Positions 43,849 through 51,809 of a stretch of DNA of 64,000 nucleotides are shown here, in pieces. The notes beneath the pieces are model-generated. The model did no database searches, was not told where the DNA came from, and was given only the letters and a program-made list of their open reading frames with translations. The position numbers and the translations under genes are program-made. The first letter of the stretch is position 1. The number at the start of each line of letters is the position of its first letter. The stretch spans positions 1 through 64,000 of the forward strand of contig CAMDJW010000010.1 in NCBI GenBank assembly GCA_945901025.1. Direction: 5' to 3'. This stretch comes from Spirosoma fluviale (GTDB lineage Bacteria > Bacteroidota > Bacteroidia > Cytophagales > Spirosomataceae).

Positions 43849-44444
43849 TGATTGAATTATATTTAGCTACTCAAAATAAACATAAAATCGAAGAGCTATC
43901 GGCTCTCTTGGGAAGTCATTTCCTAATTAAATCCATATCCGAGCTAGGAGTTATAGACGATATTCCAGAAACAGGTAAAACGTTAGCTGAAAATTCTATG
44001 CAAAAGGCACGGTATATTGCAGACCGTTTTGGGGTTAATTGTCTTTCTGATGATTCAGGGCTTGAAGTCGATTGCCTAGGAGGTCTCCCTGGAGTTTATT
44101 CCGCGCGATTTGCAGGGGAACCTAAAAATGATCTAGCCAATTCTAAGAAGTTAATTTTTGAAATGAGCCAGTATGCTGATCGAAATGCGCGGTTTGTTAC
44201 GGTCTTAACTTTTCATCAGAATGGCCAATTTCGTCAATTTGAAGGAGAAATTAGAGGAGAAATTGTGTTGAGCCCGAGGGGTAGTCATGGATTTGGATAT
44301 GATCCTTTGTTCCAGCCAGAAAATGAATCAAGGACTTTTGCTGAAATGACGCTTTCAGAGAAGAATATCATCGCTCATCGAGCACGCGCTTTTCGTAAAT
44401 TCAAAGCATTTGCCGACGAATCTTTAAAATTTATCGACGAATAG
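43848..44444 (+). CDS. rdgB: XTP/dITP diphosphatase (house-cleaning, RdgB/HAM1)
   Basis: The 198-residue enzyme removes non-canonical purine triphosphates such as dITP and XTP. Signatures: YLATQNKHKIEELSALLG at the N-terminus, ETGKTLAENSMQKARYIADRFGVNCLSDDSGLEVDCLGGLPGVYSARFAG, and RGSHGFGYDPLFQPENESRTFAEMTLSEKNIIAHRARAFRKF. It is translationally coupled to the third FKBP gene by one-base overlap. Confidence -1.
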   Translation: MIELYLATQNKHKIEELSALLGSHFLIKSISELGVIDDIPETGKTLAENSMQKARYIADRFGVNCLSDDSGLEVDCLGGLPGVYSARFAGEPKNDLANSKKLIFEMSQYADRNARFVTVLTFHQNGQFRQFEGEIRGEIVLSPRGSHGFGYDPLFQPENESRTFAEMTLSEKNIIAHRARAFRKFKAFADESLKFIDE

Positions 44445-44465
44445 AGTTTTTTTCACAATACTTTG

Positions 44466-44473
44466 TATTTTTG
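44466..44473 (+). promoter_or_regulatory. -7 element (TATTTTTG) of the DUF5686 gene
   Basis: TATTTTTG matches TAnnTTTG 22 bp after the rdgB stop and 85 bp before the TTG start. A -33 TTTG is not seen at the usual distance. Confidence -1.
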
Positions 44474-44558
44474 TTTACTTCCAATTTAAATCAAATGAAT
44501 TTTGAAATAAAATGGGAGAAAATATGCTTTTAAATTTAGAGAACCCTATTAATAAATT

Positions 44559-47084
44559 TTGAAAAAAAGTATTTTTGGCGCTTTTTTAGCGCTTTTCTTA
44601 TTGCTTCTTTCATTTGAATCCATTCTAGCTCAATATCAAATTAAGGGTATTGTTCGTGATGCGAGCAATGGTGATCCTGTACCTTTTGCTTCTGTAGGTA
44701 TCTTGGGTGTGAATGTGGGTACGAGTACTAATTTTCAGGGGGAATATATTTTAAACTCAAAATTTTTATCTGACTCTATTTATGTTTCATTTGTGGGGTA
44801 TAAAAAGAAGGTTAGGTACATCGATAAAAAGTTAAAATCTCAAGTCGTTGATTTTCAAATTGATCCAACCATTCGTTCTCTAAACGAAGTAATGGTTTAT
44901 TCGGGGGAAAATCCTGTGTTCAAAATATTGCGAAATGTGATCAAGAATCGGGAGAAAAATGACCGAAGTAAGCTGACGGCCTATTCTTACGATTCTTATA
45001 CTAAGATGGAGTTGGATGTGGATAATATTTCGGAAAAGTTTAAGGAGCGAAAGGTGATGAAGGATATTCAGGAGGCAATTAAAAAATTTGAAAAAATCGC
45101 AGGGGATGATGGGAAGTTAGTTATACCGACCTTCATCTCTGAGACTTTAAGTAAATTTTATTATCGAGAGTCCCCACAAAGAAAAAAGGAGCTCATTTTA
45201 AAGACTAATATCAAGGGGGTTGGCGTGAAAGATGGAAGTTTTATTTCACAATTGGTCGGTGGTAATTTAGTAGCTAATTATAACTTTTATCAAAACTACA
45301 TCGGATTTTTTGGAAAGGATTTTGCTAGTCCCATCGGCGAAGGTTGGAAAGCGAATTACAAATATTACTTAGGAGATACGGTCAAAGTCGAAGGTAGGGT
45401 TTGTTATCAAATTGATTATGAGCCTAAAAATCCCATGGATTTAGTTTTTACGGGCCAAGTGTGGATTGACACAACCAATTTTGCCTTAGTTCAAATAGAT
45501 GCCTCTGTTGACAAACAAGCAAATTTAAATTTCATTGATAAGATTAAGATTTCTCAGGAGCTAGAGCAAACAGCTTTTGGAGTCTGGCTACCTGCCAAGA
45601 CTCGGTTTTTGATTGATTTAGAGGAAATCACAAAAGGCTCGGCGGGAATGCTTTTGAAGATGTATATATCCAATAAGGATTTTGTCGTTAATGAGCCCAA
45701 GCCACTAGAATTTTATGATATGGCTTCCGAGGTGGCTGAGAATGCGAAGGAACCGGATCCAAATTTTTGGAAGAATGCTCGTTTTGAACCATTAAGTTCT
45801 CAGGATTTGTTGGCCTCCTCCTTGATTGATTCAGTCAGAAATTTGCCGGTGGTTAAAACGTATGTTGAAATTGCAGAAATTGTTTTTAGTGGTTTTAGGC
45901 GCTTTAATGATATTGAAGTCGGACCTTATATCACCAGTTTAGCCATTAACCGCTTGGAAGGAGCGCGGTTTCGCTTGGGTTTTCGAACCAATGCAAATTT
46001 CGATAAAAACTGGATTTTAAGAGGTAATGTAGGATTTGGTACGAAAGATTTGGTTTTAAAATATTCGGGGGAAGTCAATTATTTATTTTCAAGAAAAAAA
46101 TGGACGGTGGCCGGATTGCGTCATTCCTATGACATCGAAAGGGTGGGCTTAACTCCAGAGTTAACAGGTGATAATAAATTATTTTACGCGTTTACTCGAT
46201 GGGGTGCGTTCTCAGGTGCTTTTTACCGACGTGAAACGGAAGCATTTTTTACGACAGAACCTACGAAAGGAATTACCTTTACCGCATCTGCCAATACGAG
46301 GTCCTTTGATCCATTATTTCGATTTCAATACCGATTAAACCCTGAAATGGGGGTTAATTCGCCTGTACAAGATTATTATCAAGACTCATTCATTACATTG
46401 GAGGCCAGGTTTGCGAAAAACGAGACGTTTCTGATGAATGGGAATGAAAAAGTCACCTTGGCAACCCGAAGAATTCCTGTGCTTACCTTTAAATATCAAA
46501 GGGGGATTAAAGGATTTTTGGGTGGAAACTTTGATTATGAACGATTTACGCTGAAAGCCTATCAGTCTTTTCGAGTTGGTAAAATTGGTCGATCTGATTA
46601 TACTTTGATGGCCGGGTATACCCCATCAAACTTACCCGCGCCTCTTTTATTTCCACACTTGGGGAATGAGACATTGTTCTTTGTAAGGAGTGCATTTTCC
46701 ACCATGAATTATTTTGAATTTGTAAGTGATCAGTATGTTTCCTTGCAGTATAATCACAATTTTGATGGTTTGTTATTTAATCGGATACCCTTGATAAAGA
46801 AATTGAAGTGGCGTTTTATTGCAAGTACAAATATGGTGATTGGGAGCCAACGCGCTTCTAATAAAGAGATTATGAAGGACGTTAACAATCCATTGAAATC
46901 GAAGTTTTTAGATCGATATGCTTTTGATTCGCTTGAGCCTGGAAAACCCTATGTAGAGGCGGGGTATGGAATTGACAATATTTTTAAAATTTTCCGCATT
47001 CAAGCATTCCATCGCCTTAGCTATTTGAACCACGGAACTCCACAGACCTTTAGGTTAATGGCCTCCATCAATGTCTCGTTTTAG
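44559..47084 (+). CDS. DUF5686 family outer membrane protein with carboxypeptidase-regulatory-like domain
   Basis: The 841-residue protein starts at TTG 44559: an in-frame stop lies two codons upstream and the first residues form a clear signal peptide (SIFGAFLALFLLLLSFESILAQ). A carboxypeptidase-regulatory-like domain follows (IKGIVRDASNGDPVPFASVGILG), then NEVMVYSGENPVFKILRNVIKNREKNDRSKLTAYSYDSYTKMELD, the usual DUF5686 opening. The rest is predicted beta-barrel with many alternating strands and a C-terminal aromatic-rich end (LMASINVSF). It resembles Bacteroidota outer membrane proteins without a known substrate; it is not a TonB receptor. Confidence -1.
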   Translation: MKKSIFGAFLALFLLLLSFESILAQYQIKGIVRDASNGDPVPFASVGILGVNVGTSTNFQGEYILNSKFLSDSIYVSFVGYKKKVRYIDKKLKSQVVDFQIDPTIRSLNEVMVYSGENPVFKILRNVIKNREKNDRSKLTAYSYDSYTKMELDVDNISEKFKERKVMKDIQEAIKKFEKIAGDDGKLVIPTFISETLSKFYYRESPQRKKELILKTNIKGVGVKDGSFISQLVGGNLVANYNFYQNYIGFFGKDFASPIGEGWKANYKYYLGDTVKVEGRVCYQIDYEPKNPMDLVFTGQVWIDTTNFALVQIDASVDKQANLNFIDKIKISQELEQTAFGVWLPAKTRFLIDLEEITKGSAGMLLKMYISNKDFVVNEPKPLEFYDMASEVAENAKEPDPNFWKNARFEPLSSQDLLASSLIDSVRNLPVVKTYVEIAEIVFSGFRRFNDIEVGPYITSLAINRLEGARFRLGFRTNANFDKNWILRGNVGFGTKDLVLKYSGEVNYLFSRKKWTVAGLRHSYDIERVGLTPELTGDNKLFYAFTRWGAFSGAFYRRETEAFFTTEPTKGITFTASANTRSFDPLFRFQYRLNPEMGVNSPVQDYYQDSFITLEARFAKNETFLMNGNEKVTLATRRIPVLTFKYQRGIKGFLGGNFDYERFTLKAYQSFRVGKIGRSDYTLMAGYTPSNLPAPLLFPHLGNETLFFVRSAFSTMNYFEFVSDQYVSLQYNHNFDGLLFNRIPLIKKLKWRFIASTNMVIGSQRASNKEIMKDVNNPLKSKFLDRYAFDSLEPGKPYVEAGYGIDNIFKIFRIQAFHRLSYLNHGTPQTFRLMASINVSF

Positions 47085-47143
47085 TCGTAATTAGAATAAA
47101 TTAAAGACTAAAATTTAAACATTTCAAGAATGTTTTATAAGCA

Positions 47144-47175
47144 TTTGATTTATGAAGCTTAGCAGTCTATATTTG
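47144..47175 (+). promoter_or_regulatory. Promoter of plsY (TTTG-N20-TATATTTG)
   Basis: TTTG (47144-47147), 20 bp, TATATTTG (47168-47175), matching both Bacteroidota elements. The predicted start is about 20 nt before the plsY ATG. Confidence -1.
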
Positions 47176-47202
47176 AATCTGCCAAATGGTGGAATTTGAC
47201 TT

Positions 47203-47847
47203 ATGGTATTACTCATTTTTGGTCTTTCTGTTTTAAGTTATCTTCTTGGTTCTATTCCTACTGCTATTTGGTATGGAGAAACATATCACGGAATTGACAT
47301 TCGCAAACATGGGAGTGGAAATGCGGGCGCTACCAATACTTTTAGAGTATTAGGTAAAAAGGCAGGTTCCATTGTATTGTTTGTTGACGCACTCAAAGGA
47401 TTTATTGCTACAGGTCTTTCAGCTGTTTTATTTTACTTTCATTTGATTGATTGGCAAACTTGTGTAACCTTAAAAATACTTTTTGGCTTTTTAGCTATTA
47501 TTGGTCACCTGCTTCCTGTATTTTGTGATTTTAAGGGAGGAAAAGGAGTGGCTACAACCCTAGGAATGGTGTTGGCATTACATCCTCAAGCGGCCATCGT
47601 GAGTATTTGTGTTTTTTTAATAGTCTTTGCCATTTCAAAATACGTTTCCTTAGGTTCCATGGTCGCGTCCATCGTATTTGCATTGCTATTAATTTTTGGG
47701 GTATTTGGACAAGAAATCCCTTTATTAATCTATTTCGGGCTATTTATCACATGCCTTGTCATTTTCACACATCGAGGAAATATCATACGAATTTTTCAAG
47801 GAACTGAAAATCGGATGTACCTAATCCCTCGTAAAAAGCAATCGTAA
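47203..47847 (+). CDS. plsY: Acyl-phosphate glycerol-3-phosphate acyltransferase PlsY
   Basis: The 214-residue membrane enzyme transfers an acyl group from acyl-phosphate (made by PlsX) to glycerol 3-phosphate, starting phospholipid synthesis. It has several transmembrane segments and the known motifs: LLGSIPTAIWYGETYHGIDIRKHGSGNAGATNTFRVLGKKAG, FLAIIGHLLPVFCDFKGGKGVATTLG and FTHRGNIIRIFQGTENR. It has its own promoter, apart from the plsX operon. Confidence -1.
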   Translation: MVLLIFGLSVLSYLLGSIPTAIWYGETYHGIDIRKHGSGNAGATNTFRVLGKKAGSIVLFVDALKGFIATGLSAVLFYFHLIDWQTCVTLKILFGFLAIIGHLLPVFCDFKGGKGVATTLGMVLALHPQAAIVSICVFLIVFAISKYVSLGSMVASIVFALLLIFGVFGQEIPLLIYFGLFITCLVIFTHRGNIIRIFQGTENRMYLIPRKKQS

Positions 47848-47859
47848 ACATTATTTTTT

Positions 47860-47867
47860 TATATTTG
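47860..47867 (+). promoter_or_regulatory. -7 element (TATATTTG) of the M20 dipeptidase-murQ unit
   Basis: TATATTTG matches TAnnTTTG, 13 bp after the plsY stop and 31 bp before the dipeptidase ATG. No clear -33 element is present. Confidence -1.
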
Positions 47868-47898
47868 TATAGTTGCACTTTAGCTATAAGTATCAAAT

Positions 47899-49272
47899 AT
47901 GAAAGAAACACAAGCGTATATATCCGCCCACCAAGATCGATTTTTAACTGAATTATTAGAATGGTTGCGTATCCCTTCCATATCCGCTGATCCTGCTTAT
48001 GCTGGATCCGTAAGGCAAGCCGCTGAATGGATGGCTGAAAATCTTAAAAAAGCTGGTGTTGACCATGTTCGTCTAGAGGAAACAGCAGGTTTTCCCATTG
48101 TTTATGGAGAGAAAATGGTTGATGTCCAAGCGCCAACAGTCCTAGTTTATGGGCATTATGATGTGCAACCCGCCGATCCGTTGGAGTTGTGGAATAATCC
48201 CCCTTTTGAACCAACCATTATCAATGAGGTCATTTATGCCAGAGGTTCTTGTGACGATAAGGGTCAGGTATTTATGCATGTAAAAGCATTTGAGGCTATG
48301 TATGCGGCAGGTGAATTAACCTGTAACGTTAAATTTATGATTGAAGGAGAGGAGGAAATTGGATCCAATAACTTGTCCACTTTTGTCTGTGCTAATAAAG
48401 AGCTTTTAAAAGCCGATGTAATTTTAATCTCAGATACGGCCATTATTGCGAACGATACGCCGTCCATCGACGTAGGTTTGCGAGGACTTAGTTACATGGA
48501 AGTCTCCGTGCAAGGACCAAATCGAGATTTGCACTCTGGCGTATATGGCGGAGCGGTAGCCAATCCCATTAATATTTTATGTGAAATGATTTCATCTATG
48601 CACGATGAATTTAATCGAATCACCATTCCAGGATTTTACGATGGGGTCTTGGACGTTAGTCCAGCGGATCGTGCTGCGATGGCACAAACTCCTTTTGACT
48701 TAGAAGCATATCAAAATGATTTAGGCATTCATGCCGTCCATGGAGAAAAAGGATTTTCAACGATCGAGCGGGCCTCTATTAGGCCTACTTTAGACGTCAA
48801 TGGTATCTGGGGTGGTTATACTGGGGAGGGAGCAAAGACCGTTTTACCTTCCATGGCCTATGCTAAAATTTCCATGAGGTTGGTTCCCAATCAATCCTCT
48901 GAACAAATTACTAAACTATTTACGGACTATTTTTTAGCGGCAGCTCCTAAGGGAGTACAAGTCACAGTGACCCCACATCATGGAGGAGAAGCCTATTTGA
49001 TGCCGACGGATAGTATTGCATTTCAAGCAGCATCTGAGGCTTTGGCGAAGACTTTTGGAAAAGAGCCCGTGCCGACTCGTGGAGGAGGAAGTATTCCCAT
49101 CGTAGCTTTATTTGAAAAGGAGTTGGGGATTAAGTCTATTTTAATGGGTTTTGGTCTAGATTCCGATGCCATACATTCTCCAAACGAGCATTATGGCTTG
49201 TTTAATTTTTATAAGGGAATCGAAACTATTCCGTATTTTTTCTCAAATTATAACGAATTATACCAACAATAA
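47899..49272 (+). CDS. M20-family metallo-dipeptidase
   Basis: The 457-residue cytoplasmic peptidase has the M20 zinc ligands: VLVYGHYDVQPADP (His, Asp), ARGSCDDKGQV (bridging Asp), IEGEEEIGSNNL (catalytic Glu pair) and IISDTAI-like ILISDTAIIANDTPS. The dimerisation domain lies in the middle (PNRDLHSGVYGGAVANPINILCEMI) and the C-terminal ligand segment is GFGLDSDAIHSPNEHYGLFNF. It lacks a signal peptide. The stop overlaps the murQ start (TAATG), suggesting a role in reclaiming cell-wall peptides, though a general dipeptidase is also possible. Confidence -1.
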   Translation: MKETQAYISAHQDRFLTELLEWLRIPSISADPAYAGSVRQAAEWMAENLKKAGVDHVRLEETAGFPIVYGEKMVDVQAPTVLVYGHYDVQPADPLELWNNPPFEPTIINEVIYARGSCDDKGQVFMHVKAFEAMYAAGELTCNVKFMIEGEEEIGSNNLSTFVCANKELLKADVILISDTAIIANDTPSIDVGLRGLSYMEVSVQGPNRDLHSGVYGGAVANPINILCEMISSMHDEFNRITIPGFYDGVLDVSPADRAAMAQTPFDLEAYQNDLGIHAVHGEKGFSTIERASIRPTLDVNGIWGGYTGEGAKTVLPSMAYAKISMRLVPNQSSEQITKLFTDYFLAAAPKGVQVTVTPHHGGEAYLMPTDSIAFQAASEALAKTFGKEPVPTRGGGSIPIVALFEKELGIKSILMGFGLDSDAIHSPNEHYGLFNFYKGIETIPYFFSNYNELYQQ

Positions 49273-50096
49273 TGGCTGAAAATCTAACCTTATTGGCAAC
49301 CGAATCCGCTTCTTCCTATCAAAATTTAGAGCAGCAGAGTGTTGAAACTTTGCTTCGACAAATGAATGCGGAAGATAAAACGGTTGCTCATTCGGTCGAA
49401 AAAGAAATACCGGCGATCGAAGCGCTCGTGAATCAAATTGTTCCTCGAATGAAACAAGGTGGTCGTTTATTTTATATTGGGGCTGGAACTTCTGGCCGAC
49501 TAGGCGTTGTGGATGCTTCCGAATGTCCACCGACTTATGGAGTAGCATTTGATCGCGTTATTGGATTGATTGCCGGTGGTGATGGGGCAATTCGAAAGGC
49601 TGTTGAGAATGCTGAAGATGATGAACAGCAGGCTTGGTTGGACATGGAAGCATATCGAATAGGTGCCTTAGATACGGTCATTGGCATAGCAGCTTCTGGT
49701 AGAACTCCCTATGTGGTGGGTGGATTGCGGGCAGCCAATGAGCGCGGAATTCTCACAGGTTGTATCGTGTGTAATGCGGGTGGCGTTGTAGCTAAAGAAG
49801 CAAAATATCCCATCGAAGTGATTGTTGGGCCTGAATTTGTCACGGGAAGTACGCGCATGAAATCGGGTACAGCACAGAAATTGGTCTTAAATATGATCTC
49901 GACTTCGGTGATGATCCAACTAGGACATGTGCAAGGGAATAAGATGGTCGATATGCAATTAAGTAACCATAAATTAGTGTTAAGAGCTATTATGATGGTC
50001 CGAGAAGCGACTGGAATTAGTGAAGAAAGAGCTGCGGAATTATTAGAAAAACATGGAAGCGTAAGAAATGCGATAGATTCATTAAAAAAGGCGTAA
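49272..50096 (+). CDS. murQ: N-acetylmuramic acid 6-phosphate etherase
   Basis: The 274-residue SIS enzyme cleaves the D-lactyl ether of MurNAc 6-phosphate to give GlcNAc 6-phosphate for peptidoglycan recycling. Motifs: SASSYQNLEQQSVETLLRQMNAEDKTVAHSVEKEIPAIEALV, FYIGAGTSGRLGVVDASECPPTYG, VIGLIAGGDGAIRKAVENAEDD, GIAASGRTPYVVGGLRAA and VTGSTRMKSGTAQKLVLNMIST. The length is slightly shorter than E. coli MurQ (298). Coupled to an M20 dipeptidase by one-base overlap; no MurNAc kinase or transporter is adjacent. Confidence -1.
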   Translation: MAENLTLLATESASSYQNLEQQSVETLLRQMNAEDKTVAHSVEKEIPAIEALVNQIVPRMKQGGRLFYIGAGTSGRLGVVDASECPPTYGVAFDRVIGLIAGGDGAIRKAVENAEDDEQQAWLDMEAYRIGALDTVIGIAASGRTPYVVGGLRAANERGILTGCIVCNAGGVVAKEAKYPIEVIVGPEFVTGSTRMKSGTAQKLVLNMISTSVMIQLGHVQGNKMVDMQLSNHKLVLRAIMMVREATGISEERAAELLEKHGSVRNAIDSLKKA

Positions 50097-50182
50097 TTCA
50101 GGGCAGTTTTTTAAGGAGAATTCCCTTAATTTGTGAATCCAATTTGGAAGTTTAAATTTTTACCTATTAATATTAATTTTTT

Positions 50183-50509
50183 ATGAAAACGATATCTAAG
50201 TTAATTTTTACAGCAGTATTGAGTTTTTCGGCCTTGAGTTTTCAAGCTAAAGCTGAAGATTTTCCAGAAGCAATTAAGCCTTTGATGCAAAAGTATACTT
50301 GTTTTGCTTGCCACAAGGTAGATACAAGATTAGTAGGACCTGCTTACCAAGATGTGGCTAAGAAGAAATACAGTGTGGATAAAATAGTTGCACTGATTGC
50401 AAAGCCTCAACCTAGTAATTGGCCAGGTTACCCTCCGATGGCTCCTATGACAAATGTTCAAAAGGACGATGCCATTAAAATAGCGAAATGGATTAATTCA
50501 TTGAGATAA
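50183..50509 (+). CDS. Small periplasmic cytochrome c
   Basis: The 108-residue protein has a signal peptide (LIFTAVLSFSALSFQAKAED), a single heme-binding CFACH and a c551/c552-like end (VGPAYQDVAKKKY, MAPMTNVQKDDAIKIAKWINSL). The methionine in PPMAPM is the likely sixth heme ligand. It should carry one heme in the periplasm and shuttle electrons; it is a possible but unproven acceptor for the GMC dehydrogenase encoded at 15646-17358. It is a single gene, closed by a strong terminator. Confidence -1.
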   Translation: MKTISKLIFTAVLSFSALSFQAKAEDFPEAIKPLMQKYTCFACHKVDTRLVGPAYQDVAKKKYSVDKIVALIAKPQPSNWPGYPPMAPMTNVQKDDAIKIAKWINSLR

Positions 50510-50540
50510 AAAAATCCCGGTTTAGGCCGGGATTTTTTTT
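50508..50540. terminator. Bidirectional terminator after the cytochrome c gene
   Basis: A perfect 13-bp stem (AAAAAAATCCCGG at 50508-50520, complement at 50527-50539) with a 6-nt loop ends in T8. It separates the cytochrome gene (+) from the DUF5606 gene (-). Confidence -1.
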
Positions 50541-50542
50541 GA

Positions 50543-51058
50543 TTATTTTTTAGCTGGGGCTTTTTTAGCTGGGGCTTTTTTAGCTGCCGGCTTTTTTTCT
50601 GCCTTGGGTTTTTCTGAATCCTCTTTGGTCGGCTTAGGTTCCTTAGCGACTTTGGAAGGAAAAAGTTCAGGAACATGTGTAAATAAAATCAGGTACCAAT
50701 TTAAGATTTTTTTAATGTCGGATGCGAATACTCGATCAGCATCATAATTGGGAACTACGGTAGAAATTACTCCAAAAAGTTCCAAATCCGTTGATTTTCG
50801 AGGCTCTATCGGTAATACACCATTAAACATCTCATGTATTTTTAAAAACAATTCAGCCAATGGCAAGGTGCTGTCTTGGTGATCGTCTAAATAAAGAGAA
50901 ATGTCTTTTAGTACCGAAATTCTAGTTTGACCACTCACCACTGATTTTTGTTTTGCCGCATCTAATGTCTCGACGATAACTCCAGTTCTTGTTGGCTTTA
51001 ACACTTTAAATAATCCTGGTTTACCAGAGATGTGGGCAACTTCGTTCAATAATTCCAT
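50543..51058 (-). CDS. DUF5606 domain protein with Lys/Ala/Pro tail
   Basis: The 171-residue protein starts with a DUF5606-type domain known from Bacteroidota (NEVAHISGKPGLFKVLKPTRTGVIVETLDAAKQ, RISVLKDISLYLDD). A second helical part (LPLAELFLKIHEMFNG, SDIKKILNWYLILFTHVPELF) follows. The C-terminus is strongly basic with repeated KKAPA units encoded by a short direct repeat in the DNA (from about 50546 to 50590), whose copy number could vary. The tail resembles those of nucleic-acid-binding proteins. The function is unknown. The terminator ends 3 bp past its stop. Confidence -1.
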   Translation of the reverse strand: MELLNEVAHISGKPGLFKVLKPTRTGVIVETLDAAKQKSVVSGQTRISVLKDISLYLDDHQDSTLPLAELFLKIHEMFNGVLPIEPRKSTDLELFGVISTVVPNYDADRVFASDIKKILNWYLILFTHVPELFPSKVAKEPKPTKEDSEKPKAEKKPAAKKAPAKKAPAKK

Positions 51059-51092
51059 GAATATGTTTAATAATTCGACTGCAAAATTAGTA

Positions 51093-51713
51093 CTATTTCC
51101 CTATTTTGTAAGGTGATGTTTGAATTAATTGCTCTATATTTTTCATTATGTCTTCTCGGCCTACATGTTTTTCAGCTGAGGTAATAAAAATGGTTGGCAA
51201 TGTTTCCCAAGACTCTAACAAATAATTTTTATATAATTCAACGCTATCTCCCACCTGTTTTTGCGAAAGTTTATCGGCCTTCGTGAAAACGATATGAAAG
51301 GGAACTTGCTCGATGACCATACGGTTCATGAACTCAATGTCTACGATTTGGGGTTTGATGCGAATGTCAATCAGTACAAAAAGACAAGTCAAATTTTCCC
51401 GATGAAGTAAATAATCAAAAATCATTTTTTCGAAATCCCTTCTTTTCTCTTTGCTTACTTTGGCATAACCATACCCAGGTAAATCGACCAAATACCATTT
51501 TTCATTAATCATGAAGTGGTTGATCAATTGCGTTTTTCCCGGAGTCTGAGAGGTTTTTGCTAAACCTTTGTGAAAAGTTAGGGAGTTGATCAATGACGAC
51601 TTTCCTACATTAGACCGGCCAATAAACGCAAATTCAGGGAATCTAGCCGGAGGACTTTTTGTAAAATCGGTATTGCTTGTAATGAATCGGGCGATAATCG
51701 GTGCTGCAGCCAT
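51093..51713 (-). CDS. engB: Ribosome biogenesis GTP-binding protein EngB/YsxC
   Basis: From ATG 51713 the protein has 206 residues; a TTG at 51734 is in frame but lies in the promoter. The GTPase motifs are G1 GRSNVGKSSLINSL, G3 DLPGYGYAKVSKEKR and G4 TKADKLSQ, with SPPARFPEFAFIGRSN before G1 and the TSAEKHVGRE G5 region. It acts in large ribosomal subunit assembly and is usually essential. It is divergent from hemE. Confidence -1.
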   Translation of the reverse strand: MAAAPIIARFITSNTDFTKSPPARFPEFAFIGRSNVGKSSLINSLTFHKGLAKTSQTPGKTQLINHFMINEKWYLVDLPGYGYAKVSKEKRRDFEKMIFDYLLHRENLTCLFVLIDIRIKPQIVDIEFMNRMVIEQVPFHIVFTKADKLSQKQVGDSVELYKNYLLESWETLPTIFITSAEKHVGREDIMKNIEQLIQTSPYKIGK

Positions 51714-51731
51714 GAGGTAATTGTTAGGCTG

Positions 51732-51739
51732 CAAAGGTA
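51732..51739 (-). promoter_or_regulatory. -7 element (TACCTTTG) of engB
   Basis: TACCTTTG on the minus strand is 18 bp before ATG 51713. It forms the outer end of one arm of a long inverted repeat shared with the hemE promoter. Confidence -1.
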
Positions 51740-51791
51740 AGGGAAAATTAGGTATTAGGTAATAGGTTATAAGTAATACCTATTTTTCCTT

Positions 51792-51799
51792 TACCTTTG
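51792..51799 (+). promoter_or_regulatory. -7 element (TACCTTTG) of hemE
   Basis: TACCTTTG is 10 bp before the hemE ATG, so the message is nearly leaderless. It mirrors the engB -7 element. Confidence -1.
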
Positions 51800-51809
51800 T
51801 ACCTTCAAA

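Larger units (their letters stand above)
51732..51799. repeat. Symmetric divergent promoter region with heptad repeats
   Basis: 25-bp arms at 51732-51756 and 51775-51799 are reverse complements at 23 of 25 positions, separated by 18 bp. The outer ends of both arms are identical TACCTTTG -7 elements, for engB on one side and hemE on the other. Seven-bp repeats of TTAGGTA type (51748-51754, 51755-51761, weaker 51762-51768 and 51769-51775) run through the centre. Confidence -1.

Noticed and set aside
50111-50129. Short TTAAGG...CCTTAA dyad before the cytochrome c gene
   Set aside because: Arms are only 6 bp in AT-rich DNA and it has no T-tract; chance is the simpler explanation.
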